Made by a program: the position numbers and the translations under genes
Notes under the pieces: generated by a model
Seen by the model: only the letters and a program-made list of their open reading frames with translations
Databases searched by the model: none
What the model was told of the DNA's origin: nothing
Part shown: in pieces, positions 1 to 8,367 of the stretch
Position numbering within the stretch: the first letter of the stretch is position 1
Layout of the letters: each line of letters starts with the position of its first letter
Assembly: GCF_900102025.1 (NCBI RefSeq)
Contig: NZ_FNAU01000003.1
Span: 62,001-126,000, forward strand
Source of the DNA: Actinobaculum suis
Lineage (GTDB): Bacteria; Actinomycetota; Actinomycetes; Actinomycetales; Actinomycetaceae
Direction: 5' to 3'
DNA length: 64,000 nucleotides

Positions 1-856
1 CTTTGGCGGCGGCTAGGAACTCGTCGTAAATATTGGCGAGCACAATAATCCGCTTATTGGAAGTGCAAACCTGCCCGGCGTTGAAGGTCCGCAACCGCAC
101 TGCTTTTTCTGCTACTGCCGCTACATCGGCCGCGTCCAATACAACCATGGGATCATTGCCACCCAGTTCCATGAGGGAACGCTTCAGGTGTTTGCCAGCC
201 AGGCTGGCTACCGCCGATCCGGCTGCTTCCGAACCGGTGAGGGAAACACCCTTGACCCGGAAATCGGCAAGCACCGTTTCCGTATCTGCCGTATCCAAGT
301 AAATGTTTTGGTACACGCCTGCCGGGAAACCTGCTTCGCGCAAAAGTTCCGCAAAGCGGGCCGAGCTGCGCGGGCAAATCCCCGCCTGTTTCATGAGGAT
401 CGTATTCCCCACCATAATTTGCGGGAGCGCGAACCGGGCTATCTGCGAATACGGGAAATTCCAGGGCATAATCCCCAGGAGCACACCCAGCGGATCGTGC
501 CGCACATAAGTTTGCACCCCGTCAGAAACCGCGAGCTGGGTAGGAGCTAGCAGACTTTTTGCGTTTTCTCCGAACCAGCGGGCGTGGGCCGCCACATTTG
601 CCACTTCGGTTTTCCCGTCCGCGAGCGGTTTACCCATTTCCTGCCCGGCAATCCGGGCCAGCTCGGTAGCATTTTCTTCGCAGAGCTCCCCGAAGCGGAG
701 CATGAGCCGGCGTCGTTCTGCTATGGGAGTGCGCCGCCACTCTTCGTACGCCTGCCACGCAGTATCGATGACCTGCGGAATTTCTTCCTTCCGCAAGGTA
801 GGAAATTCTTCTTCAGTGATACCAGTGTTCGGATTATTGACCGCATACCTACTCAT
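1..856 (-). CDS. Succinate-semialdehyde dehydrogenase-type aldehyde dehydrogenase (partial, C-terminus outside window)
   Basis: NAD(P)-dependent aldehyde dehydrogenase, probably oxidising succinate semialdehyde or a related aldehyde in the cytoplasm. The reverse strand reads MSRYAVNNPNTGITEEEF from ATG at 856. It continues through the cofactor-domain stretch GIMPWNFPYSQ and the catalytic block MELGGNDPMVVL, with the nucleophilic cysteine in NAGQVCTSNKR near the window edge. The reading frame is open to base 1, so roughly the last third is missing. The short N-terminus matches the compact GabD1-like class of actinobacteria rather than the longer E. coli form. It is divergent from pepA, with a 159 bp spacer. 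Family membership is certain from the motifs; the exact substrate is inferred. Confidence 0.88.
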   Translation of the reverse strand, partial: MSRYAVNNPNTGITEEEFPTLRKEEIPQVIDTAWQAYEEWRRTPIAERRRLMLRFGELCEENATELARIAGQEMGKPLADGKTEVANVAAHARWFGENAKSLLAPTQLAVSDGVQTYVRHDPLGVLLGIMPWNFPYSQIARFALPQIMVGNTILMKQAGICPRSSARFAELLREAGFPAGVYQNIYLDTADTETVLADFRVKGVSLTGSEAAGSAVASLAGKHLKRSLMELGGNDPMVVLDAADVAAVAEKAVRLRTFNAGQVCTSNKRIIVLANIYDEFLAAAK

Positions 857-1015
857 AGTTCCTATTTAACGGCTTTTGCGAGGCAAATGCTAGGACATAG
901 ATCAAGGCAGCCGTGCGGGTTGTGATTCGAGTACGCGGGTGCACGTACCAGTAACGCGCCGGCAGATGGCGCGGATTCAGTGCGCCGGTGCGGGGCGTCT
1001 GCTACCTTCGAAGGT

Positions 1016-2494
1016 ATGAGTAATCATGTACCCGATACCGAAGAACTAAGTCCGATTCTCGTACTTGGTTACAAAGTAGCTGAGAATCCGCAACTTTCTG
1101 GCCCGGCTTTCCAGGGCTATGAAGCAACTGCTACCGAGCTGAATACAGCGATCAAGGCCATGCCGGATTATGATAAGCCCGGCACGATGTCTGTGTTCGC
1201 GGTTCCCCAGGAACTGGCTCGCCGGTGCATTGCAATTGCTTTGCCCGCCGAACCGAGTCTGGCCGATTTGCGGGAGGCCGCTGGTCAAGCTTTGCGCCGC
1301 AAGGACGTGAGCGGCAAGGTGCTTTTGCAGATGCCCTACCAGAATATGGAAGAGCTGCAAGCGATTGTGGAGGGCGCGAACTTGGGCCGCTACCGGCCTA
1401 CTTTGTTCAAGAAGCAACCGGAAATTACCGCGATCGAGGTTTTCACCGAAGGTGAGGAAGAAGCTACCGCGCAGGCTATTGCCGCCGCGGAACGTTTGGC
1501 TAGCGCCCAAAACATGGTGCGTGACCTGGTCAATATGCCCGGTTCTTATCTCAACCCGGAATTCTTCTACACGATTTCCGAAATTTTGGACGAAGAGACC
1601 GACGACGAAATCAGCGTCAAAACCTGGAACGTGGAAGACCTCCTGGAAGACGACTGTGGCGGGTTGATCGGCGTGGGTGCCGGTTCCCAATTCCCGCCCT
1701 GCCTAATTCGCCTCGAGTGGGCCGGCGGTGAAAACCCGCAGGGTCACGTGGCGCTCGTGGGCAAGGGCATCACCTACGATTCTGGCGGGATGAGTCTTAA
1801 GCCCAGCCAGGGTCTTGTTTCGATGAAGTCTGATATGGCCGGCGCCGCCACCGTGATGGAAACCGTGCGGTTGGCCGCGGCCCGGAAGATGCCCGTGCGC
1901 GTGACCGCTTGGCTCGCGGTGGCTGAAAACATGCTTTCGTCTACCGCCCAGCGCGTGGATGACATTATCACCATGCCGAACGGAAAAACGGTAGAGGTAA
2001 ACAATACCGACGCCGAAGGCCGGCTCGTACTTGCCGACGCACTTTGTTTGGCGGTCCGGGAAGAACCTGATGCGGTGATCGATATTGCTACGCTTACCGG
2101 CGCGCAAATTGCGGCACTCGGTTCTCGCACTGCTGGACTAATGGGTAGTGACGAGGTAGTGGACGCCGTATTCGAAGCTTCCCAACAGGCCGGCGAATCT
2201 GCTTGGCCCATGCCTTTGCCTAACCACCTGCGCAAGTCTTTGGATTCGGAAGTTGCCGATCTGCAAAACAGCGGTTCGCGCTATGGTGGCATGCTCGTAG
2301 GCGGCCTGTTCCTAAAGGAATTCGTGGGCGATACTCCCTGGTGCCATATCGATATTGCCGGCCCCTCCTTCAACTCGGAAGAACCATGGGGCTACACGCC
2401 CAAGGGTGGCACCGGGTACGGAGTGCGCACGCTTATCACCTACCTGGAAAACATTGCCAAGAAGTCCGCTGCGGCCCCGGCAGAAAACAAGTAA
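1016..2494 (+). CDS. pepA: Leucyl aminopeptidase, M17 family
   Basis: Cytosolic two-metal aminopeptidase that removes N-terminal residues from peptides. The C-terminal catalytic domain shows the metal-binding lysine and aspartate in GKGITYDSGG, the family signature NTDAEGRLVLADAL, and a later substrate-pocket region GLFLKEFVGD. The N-terminal macrodomain-like half is less conserved, as usual. I chose ATG at 1016 (492 residues, beginning MSNHVPDTEE). An in-frame GTG at 980 would add 12 residues. Neither start has a well-spaced Shine-Dalgarno: a GAAGG lies only one base before 1016. It is convergent with pflA and separated from it by a strong hairpin. Confidence 0.93.
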   Translation: MSNHVPDTEELSPILVLGYKVAENPQLSGPAFQGYEATATELNTAIKAMPDYDKPGTMSVFAVPQELARRCIAIALPAEPSLADLREAAGQALRRKDVSGKVLLQMPYQNMEELQAIVEGANLGRYRPTLFKKQPEITAIEVFTEGEEEATAQAIAAAERLASAQNMVRDLVNMPGSYLNPEFFYTISEILDEETDDEISVKTWNVEDLLEDDCGGLIGVGAGSQFPPCLIRLEWAGGENPQGHVALVGKGITYDSGGMSLKPSQGLVSMKSDMAGAATVMETVRLAAARKMPVRVTAWLAVAENMLSSTAQRVDDIITMPNGKTVEVNNTDAEGRLVLADALCLAVREEPDAVIDIATLTGAQIAALGSRTAGLMGSDEVVDAVFEASQQAGESAWPMPLPNHLRKSLDSEVADLQNSGSRYGGMLVGGLFLKEFVGDTPWCHIDIAGPSFNSEEPWGYTPKGGTGYGVRTLITYLENIAKKSAAAPAENK

Positions 2495-2526
2495 CACTAA
2501 GCCCGAGTAGCACAAAATAACAAACG

Positions 2527-2583
2527 AGGCCGCTGGGTGAGAGAGCGAACCAATATGGGTTCGTCTTTCCCGCCCAGCGGCCT
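2527..2583. terminator. Hairpin between convergent pepA and pflA
   Basis: An 11 bp outer stem (2527-2537 with 2573-2583) encloses a second 6 bp stem (2546-2551 with 2558-2563). It lies 33 bp after the pepA stop and 46 bp beyond the pflA stop, so it can act on both strands. There is no clean U-run on either side, so intrinsic termination is likely but not certain. Confidence 0.65.
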
Positions 2584-2628
2584 TGTGGCTAAGAACTAAC
2601 CGCGTAGCTGCGTCATATCCCGCGCAAC

Positions 2629-3528
2629 CTAGAACGAGGGTACGTTCAGGCCGTGCTGCCGGAAGATATCCCGGGCTCGTTCCACTTCGACATTCGTTGG
2701 CGGCTCAGTATTTTCGAGTTCGTAGTGAATGCCCAGGTTGTGCCACTTATCGCGGCCCATCTGGTGGAAAGGCAGGACTTCCACACGGGTCACGTTGCTT
2801 CGCCACCGTGCGCAAATATCAGCTACCTGGTTAATATTTTCCGGATCGTCGGTAAGCCCCGGCACCAGAACGAAACGGATCCACGTTTCAATTCCGGCGG
2901 CGTTGAGCCGATCTCCGAAATCGATCGTTGGTTGCAAGGCGCGGCCCGTGACGTGCTTGTAGGTTTCCTCATTTCCGGATTTCACGTCGAGGAGCACCAG
3001 ATCAATATCTTGCATGGTTTCATCGGAAACACTGCGCCCGAGGAAACCGGAAGTATCAATACACGTGTGGATACCCATTTTCTTGGCGCCATGTAAAACG
3101 TTCGCCATGAATTTGGGTTGCATCATCACTTCCCCACCGGAAAGCGTAATCCCACCACCGGTAGCTTTGAACATCCGACGGTAACGCTTGATGCGCCGCA
3201 TGAGCTCATCAAGTTCGACCGGTTGGCCGTCTTTCATGAGGAAAGTATCCGGATTGTGGCAGTACTTGCAGCGTAGCGGACAACCGTTGAAGAACACCGT
3301 CATCCGGGTTCCTGGTCCGTCCACCGCGGTTACGAGCTCCCACGAGTGGATGGATCCGAGCGTTCCTTCCCGCATCTTTTTAATACGATCGGACCGCTCA
3401 ACATCCGTGAGCGTATCTATTCCGGCTAGACCCGCTCCCTGCAAACGCCCGGTCGGGGCCTGGAAATCTTGGTAATCATCCTCGATTTCACGGTCCCCGA
3501 CCGGGTCGAAATTAATTCTTTGGACCAA
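2629..3528 (-). CDS. pflA: Pyruvate formate-lyase activating enzyme (radical SAM)
   Basis: Radical-SAM enzyme that uses S-adenosylmethionine and a [4Fe-4S] cluster to place the glycyl radical on pyruvate formate-lyase. The cluster motif CxxxCxxC is in NGCPLRCKYCHNPDT, followed by the SAM-binding GGGITLSGGE. The 299-residue reading has about 50 residues before the usual start of the domain (GSIHSWELVTAVDGPG). It begins with TTG at 3526-3528, directly abutting the stop of the small glycyl-radical gene, with no visible Shine-Dalgarno. An internal ATG at 3375 would give a more typical length; the long start is tentative. Tight packing with the radical-domain gene indicates co-transcription and translational coupling. 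Confidence 0.93.
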   Translation of the reverse strand: MVQRINFDPVGDREIEDDYQDFQAPTGRLQGAGLAGIDTLTDVERSDRIKKMREGTLGSIHSWELVTAVDGPGTRMTVFFNGCPLRCKYCHNPDTFLMKDGQPVELDELMRRIKRYRRMFKATGGGITLSGGEVMMQPKFMANVLHGAKKMGIHTCIDTSGFLGRSVSDETMQDIDLVLLDVKSGNEETYKHVTGRALQPTIDFGDRLNAAGIETWIRFVLVPGLTDDPENINQVADICARWRSNVTRVEVLPFHQMGRDKWHNLGIHYELENTEPPTNVEVERARDIFRQHGLNVPSF

Positions 3529-3777
3529 TTAGGCGCCGTGGTGGAACGTACGGTTAAGCACGTCGAGCTGCTGCTCGCGGGTCAGCTTGACGAAGTTGAC
3601 GGCGTAACCGGAAACACGAACGGTGAGGTTCGGGTACTTTTCCGGATGGTCGATCGCATCTTCCAAAGTGTGGCGATCCAAAACATTAATATTCGCGTGG
3701 TAGAGGCCGTCGGTCGTGCCGGCTTCTGCCCGCTGGGCCTTCATCGAAGCAACCCGTTCTTCATAAGTCTTTGCCAT
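3529..3777 (-). CDS. Stand-alone glycyl-radical domain of pyruvate formate-lyase (GrcA/YfiD-like)
   Basis: 82-residue protein equivalent to the C-terminal glycyl-radical domain of PFL. Residues 24-82 align by eye with the last 60 residues of E. coli PflB. The radical-bearing loop RVSGYAV has the glycine at position 57, followed by LTREQQLDV and the ending NRTFHHGA. Residues 1-22 are charged and have no PFL counterpart. A Shine-Dalgarno AGAGGAATT precedes the ATG. It lies between pflB and pflA on the same strand. Because the neighbouring PflB lacks this domain, it is probably an obligatory second subunit rather than a repair factor like E. coli GrcA. That role is inferred; the domain identity is clear. 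Confidence 0.93.
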   Translation of the reverse strand: MAKTYEERVASMKAQRAEAGTTDGLYHANINVLDRHTLEDAIDHPEKYPNLTVRVSGYAVNFVKLTREQQLDVLNRTFHHGA

Positions 3778-3968
3778 CTAATTCCTCTTTTCTTTGAAAT
3801 CCTGCTTTAGCAAACAGAACCCGGGTGGGACGGGTGTTACCATCCCACCCAAATTTTACTCTTTATTGGCCGCGCTGAGGTTATTTCAACGTCCGCTAAT
3901 AAGCGCGGACGCCGTCACATCTACCGTCCTTCCGCGGGGCCTTGCGGCCCCGCTTCCGGAAATCTTGG
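3778..3968 (-). other. Structured spacer between pflB and the glycyl-radical gene
   Basis: This 191 bp spacer contains three stem-loops: 3934-3953 (8 bp stem, 4-base loop), 3890-3911 (7 bp stem) and 3823-3850 (8 bp stem, 12-base loop). None is followed by a U-run in the direction of transcription. They look more like RNA-stability or processing elements than terminators. They could set the ratio of core to radical subunit (inference). Confidence 0.6.
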
Positions 3969-6077
3969 TTATTCAGCGTCGGCGCCGATAAAGCCAGCGT
4001 CCATAATCCCCACCAGGTTCTGAACTTGCTCTTCCTTAGAGCGGCCCAGGCCTTGCGGAGTAATGGTGTTCGTCAGCGAGATACCGTCGAGCGCATCCTG
4101 GTAATCAAGCTTGCCCACGGAAAGCATCGAAGCCACCATGCCGTGCGTATCCATACCGTTTTCCGGATTGGCGCCCGGGGCGAAGGGGGTGCCCTTCTGG
4201 TGACCCGAGGGGAAGGAACCAGTTGCCTTACCATAAACCACATTCGAGGTAATGGTAAGTACGGACTGGGTCGGAATAGCGTCGCGATACATCGGCTGTT
4301 CCTTGATCTTCGACATGATGGTGTGGACCACGGTGGCGGCAATTTCGTCTGCCTTGTCGTCGTCGTTACCGTAGATCGGGAACTTGCCTTCGGTGCGGTA
4401 ATCCACTACCAGGCCGGTTTCGTCACGAATCGGGTACACCTTGGCGTACTTGATTGCGGAAAGCGAATCGGCCACGATGGAAAGCCCGGCGATGCCGCAA
4501 CCCATCGTGCGCACGATTTCCGAATCGTGCAGGGCCATTTCGATCGCTTCGTAGGCGTAGCGGTCATGGCAGTAGTGGATAATGTTGAGCGCTTCCACGT
4601 AGGTTTCCACAACCCAGTCAAGCATGTGCTCGTACTTTTCCCACACGTCATCGAAATCGAGCGGGCCATCGCCTTCCACGGCCGGGAATTCGCCGGCCGG
4701 GGTTACCTGTTCGCCCGTCATTTCGTCACGGCCACCGTTGATGGCATACAGCAAGCCCTTGGCGGCGTTCACGCGCGCGCCGAAGAACTGCATCTGCTTG
4801 CCTACCTGCATCGGGGAAACGCAGCAGGCGATAGCGGCGTCGTCACCCCACTGCGCACGAATCTGGGCATCAGATTCGTACTGGATGGAGGAAGTTTCGA
4901 TGGAAATCGCCGCGCAGAATTCCTTGTACCCAGCGGGCAGGGCCGGATCCCAGAAAATCGTAATATTCGGTTCCGGAGCCGGGCCGAGGTTGCGCAGTGT
5001 TTGCAAGAGACGGAAGGAGGTCTTGGTGACCATGGAACGTCCGTCTTCGCCAAAACCAGCATCCGACCAGGTAGCCCAGTACGGATCGCCGGAGAAGATC
5101 TGGTCGTAATCGATGGTGCGCAAGAAGCGGACGATGCGGAGCTTCATGACGAGGTTGTCAATCATCTCCTGAGCGTCAGTTTCGGTGATGCGCCCGGCGG
5201 CCAGATCACGTTCGAAGTAAATATCGAGGAAGGCAGACAGGCGGCCAATCGACATGGCAGCGCCGTCCTGGCTCTTAATTGCCGCGAGGTAACCGAAGTA
5301 CGTCCACTGCACCGCTTCCTTCGCGGTAGTAGCGGGCTTCGAAATATCAAAGCCGTACATTTCGCCCAGATGCTTGAGCTTCTTCAGCGCCTTGATCTGT
5401 TCCGAATGTTCTTCGCGGTAGCGAGCCCAGTGTTCGGAGAAGGTCTTGTCCGCAACTGCGTCCCTGGCCTCCTGCTTTTCGGCAATGAGCTTGTCAATAC
5501 CGTACAGGGCTACCCGGCGGTAATCGCCAATAATACGGCCCCGGCCGTAAGCATCCGGCAAGCCCGTAATAATGTGGGAGTGCCGGGCCGCGCGGATACG
5601 CGGCGTGTAAATATCGAATACCGCATCGTTGTGAGTCTTGCGGTACTTGGTGAAGATTTCCTTGATGCGCGGGTTCGGCTCCTTACCGGCTTCCCGGATG
5701 GCGGTTTCCACCATGCGCCAACCGCCGTTCGGCATCATTGCCCGCTTGAGTGGAACATCGGTTTGTAGCCCTACGATAACGTCGTCATCTTCGGAAATGT
5801 AGCCGGCCGGGAACGCGTCGATATCCGCCGGGGTGTCGACGTCGACGTCGTAAACGCGGCGCTTGCGCTCCTCCGAAAGGTAGTTCTCTTCCAGGTGATC
5901 CCAAAGGCGTTTGGTCTTTTCCGTGGGACCTGCAAGGAACGAGGCGTCGCCCTCGTAAGGCGTGTAGTTCTTCTGGATGAAGTCACGGACGTTAATGGAA
6001 GTTGTCCATTCGCCCGGGGTGAATCCAGCCCATGCCGCCTCTCCGGCGACCGGGACCTCGGTTGCAGTGCGCTCCAT
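3969..6077 (-). CDS. pflB: Pyruvate formate-lyase core, lacking the C-terminal glycyl-radical domain
   Basis: Formate C-acetyltransferase core: pyruvate plus CoA gives acetyl-CoA and formate under anaerobiosis. The catalytic cysteine pair in AIACCVSPM falls at residues 418-419, the same numbers as in E. coli. Conserved stretches QMQFFGAR, IHYCHDRY, RTMGCGIAGLS and DAIPTQSVLTITSNVVYG follow. Translation stops after NLVGIMDAGFIGADAE at residue 702, where E. coli PflB (about 760 residues) continues into its radical domain. The missing domain is encoded by the next gene, 191 bp downstream. The start has a good ribosome site AAGGAGAG. It is upstream of pflA in the same direction and is probably induced without oxygen. 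Confidence 0.95.
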   Translation of the reverse strand: MERTATEVPVAGEAAWAGFTPGEWTTSINVRDFIQKNYTPYEGDASFLAGPTEKTKRLWDHLEENYLSEERKRRVYDVDVDTPADIDAFPAGYISEDDDVIVGLQTDVPLKRAMMPNGGWRMVETAIREAGKEPNPRIKEIFTKYRKTHNDAVFDIYTPRIRAARHSHIITGLPDAYGRGRIIGDYRRVALYGIDKLIAEKQEARDAVADKTFSEHWARYREEHSEQIKALKKLKHLGEMYGFDISKPATTAKEAVQWTYFGYLAAIKSQDGAAMSIGRLSAFLDIYFERDLAAGRITETDAQEMIDNLVMKLRIVRFLRTIDYDQIFSGDPYWATWSDAGFGEDGRSMVTKTSFRLLQTLRNLGPAPEPNITIFWDPALPAGYKEFCAAISIETSSIQYESDAQIRAQWGDDAAIACCVSPMQVGKQMQFFGARVNAAKGLLYAINGGRDEMTGEQVTPAGEFPAVEGDGPLDFDDVWEKYEHMLDWVVETYVEALNIIHYCHDRYAYEAIEMALHDSEIVRTMGCGIAGLSIVADSLSAIKYAKVYPIRDETGLVVDYRTEGKFPIYGNDDDKADEIAATVVHTIMSKIKEQPMYRDAIPTQSVLTITSNVVYGKATGSFPSGHQKGTPFAPGANPENGMDTHGMVASMLSVGKLDYQDALDGISLTNTITPQGLGRSKEEQVQNLVGIMDAGFIGADAE

Positions 6078-6563
6078 ATGTATGGCTCTCTCCTTTTATT
6101 CCATTAGGACATCTAGCATTTTCTCAAATGCTTGACCACTTTTTCCGGGCATTTCGTCCATGGACTTAAGTCCCAGGAGGGGCTTCCATTCCCGCGTTCT
6201 GTGAACTTGTATGCCCGCAAACCCGGTATTCACGCGACCTCCTGCGGTGGCGATCGCGATCTCGAAACTCTGCTAATTAACGCGCGCACGCAGGCGGTGA
6301 AATTAACCACCGTATCTGGCGTCGCTGCGGAGTAGGTATCTTCTTCCCGCTCATCGTTAGAACGGGCTATCCGCCTGGATTATTCCGGCCCTGAAGCCAC
6401 GCACCAGCGCTAGCCCGCCCCACGTGACGTTTATCATCCTACCCTTATTTTTGGCGAGGCTCTGTGTTCTTTAGGAACAACCACACCTCGAAGCCGTTCC
6501 CCGGAAACAGCCCAGAAAATAACCCGGAAAACAGTCCTTCCCGGCCGCGGAGCTAACCGCGTT
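6078..6563. promoter_or_regulatory. pflB upstream region with overlapping palindromes
   Basis: This 486 bp stretch without a convincing gene separates guaA from pflB, both read leftwards. Two perfect palindromes overlap about 80-95 bp upstream of the pflB start: GTCCATGGAC (6156-6165) and GGACTTAAGTCC (6162-6173). They are candidates for a regulator site. A longer imperfect hairpin lies at about 6452-6488, closer to the guaA end. No clear Rex or FNR consensus was found, and no strong -35/-10 pair could be assigned. Confidence 0.4.
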
Positions 6564-8126
6564 TTACTCCCATTCGATGGTGGCTGGCGGCTTGGAGGTA
6601 ACGTCCAAAACCACACGGTTTACTTCCGGAACGGAATTGGTGATGCGAGTAGAGATGCGGGCGAGCACATCGTAGGGAACTCGGAACCAATCGGCCGTCA
6701 TTGCGTCTTCGGATTCGATGGGCCGAATTACGATCGGGTGCCCATATGTACGGTGATCGCCTTGCACGCCTACCGAGCGCACATCGGCTAGCAAAACCAC
6801 CGGGCACTGCCAGATTTGGTCATCCAGCCCGGCCTGGGTTAGCTCTTCACGCGCGATCGCATCCGCGGCCCGCAAGATACGCAAGTTTTCCCGGCTGGCT
6901 TCGCCTACCACGCGGATTGCTAGGCCCGGCCCCGGGAAGGGTTGGCGTGCCACAATTTTTTCGGGTACGCCCAGTTCGCGGCCAATCTGGCGCACTTCGT
7001 CCTTAAACAGGGCGCGTAGCGGTTCGATAAGTTCGAACTGCATATCATCGGGCAAGCCGCCCACATTGTGGTGGCTCTTGATATTCGAGTTGCTATCACC
7101 CTGCCCGGATTCCACAACGTCCGGGTATACCGTGCCCTGCACCAAGAATTTCACTTCGCCGGAAACTTCATCTACCACCTTGCGGGCGGCACGTTCGAAG
7201 GAGCGAATAAATTCGCGGCCAATAATCTTGCGCTTGGTTTCCGGATCTTTTACGCCGGCCAAAGCGTCCAAGAAGATATCGGAATCATCAATGGTGATTA
7301 CGCGGATCCCCATGGTTTGCGCGTAATCCTTTTCTACCTGGGCGCGTTCACCTTCCCGCAACAAACCGTGGTCAATGAAGAAACAAGTGAGATGATCGCC
7401 GATAGCGCGGTGCACGATCGCTGCCGCCACGGAAGAGTCCACGCCGCCAGAAAGCGCGCAAATAACCTGCGCATCACCCACGCGTTCCCGAATCTGGGCT
7501 ACCTGATCGTCAATGATCGAACCAGCAGTCCACTCCGGTTGCAGGCCGGCCGCGTTATACAGGAAGTTTTCCAACACTTGCTGGCCGTGGCGCGAATTAC
7601 GCACTTCTGGATGCCACTGCACGCCGTACAGTTTGCGTTCCGTATTTTCAAAAGCTGCCACCGGGGTATCCGGTGTGGAAGCTACGACTTCGAAGCCTTC
7701 CGGGGCGCCCGTCACTTTATCGCCGTGGCTCATCCACACGATGTCTTCTGCCGGAACGTTCCGGAATAGGCAAGAATCGTTATTTACCGCGGCTTCTGTG
7801 TGGCCGTATTCGCTGGTTCCGGTCTGCCCCACTTCCCCACCCAGTTGCTGGGCCATTACTTGGAAGCCGTAGCAGATACCAAGAATCGGTACGCCGGAAG
7901 AAAGGATTTCCGGATCCAAACTGGGCGCTCCTTCGGCATAAACCGAAGCCGGGCCGCCGGAGAGGATAATCGCCGCCGGGTTCTTAGCCAGCATTTCAGC
8001 CGCGCTCATTGCCGCGGGCACGATTTCCGAATAGATGTGTGCTTCACGCACGCGCCGCGCAATCAGCTGGGCGTACTGGGCACCGAAATCAACAACTAGA
8101 ACTGGAGAAATCTCAGGGTTACTCAC
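6564..8126 (-). CDS. guaA: GMP synthase (glutamine-hydrolysing)
   Basis: Converts XMP, glutamine and ATP to GMP. The 520-residue protein has an N-terminal class-I glutamine amidotransferase (about residues 8-200). Its nucleophile is in LGICYGFQ and its histidine-glutamate pair in VQWHPEV. The ATP-pyrophosphatase domain follows with the P-loop [12 protein letters not shown], and the dimerisation domain ends [12 protein letters not shown]. All catalytic residues are present. The start is GTG at 8124-8126, immediately after a GGGAGG. It is divergent from pta. Together with guaB and guaB3 elsewhere in the window it completes the IMP-to-GMP branch. Confidence 0.97.
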   Translation of the reverse strand: MSNPEISPVLVVDFGAQYAQLIARRVREAHIYSEIVPAAMSAAEMLAKNPAAIILSGGPASVYAEGAPSLDPEILSSGVPILGICYGFQVMAQQLGGEVGQTGTSEYGHTEAAVNNDSCLFRNVPAEDIVWMSHGDKVTGAPEGFEVVASTPDTPVAAFENTERKLYGVQWHPEVRNSRHGQQVLENFLYNAAGLQPEWTAGSIIDDQVAQIRERVGDAQVICALSGGVDSSVAAAIVHRAIGDHLTCFFIDHGLLREGERAQVEKDYAQTMGIRVITIDDSDIFLDALAGVKDPETKRKIIGREFIRSFERAARKVVDEVSGEVKFLVQGTVYPDVVESGQGDSNSNIKSHHNVGGLPDDMQFELIEPLRALFKDEVRQIGRELGVPEKIVARQPFPGPGLAIRVVGEASRENLRILRAADAIAREELTQAGLDDQIWQCPVVLLADVRSVGVQGDHRTYGHPIVIRPIESEDAMTADWFRVPYDVLARISTRITNSVPEVNRVVLDVTSKPPATIEWE

Positions 8127-8367
8127 CCTCCCAGTTTACGGGGTGAGGGCCTTCCCGTGCAGGTCCGGCGCGGTGATATCGAACGATGAGCTTATTTAGG
8201 CCCCGGCGTGCCGAGATTTTTTAGCTTCTGCCCACCTCATTCCAACCTGAATAATGTTCTTATCTGCTTTGTGCCTCACTTTAGGGGCGGTTGCGATTAT
8301 CTTTAAGGGAGTGGGTGGAGTATGCCATCCCGCAAGAAGTGGCCTACGGGCCGGAAGGATATACATA

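Noticed and set aside
3942-5768. 608-codon open frame on the + strand opposite pflB
   Set aside because: It is the antisense shadow of pflB, caused by GC-rich codon bias; its translation has no recognisable domain.
3529-6077. Frameshift artefact splitting pflB
   Set aside because: The two frames are 191 bp apart with structured spacer, separate ribosome site and a new N-terminus for the small protein. A single indel cannot join them.
6132-6335. 67-codon frame in the pflB upstream region
   Set aside because: No ribosome site, no homology by eye, and composition unlike the neighbouring genes.
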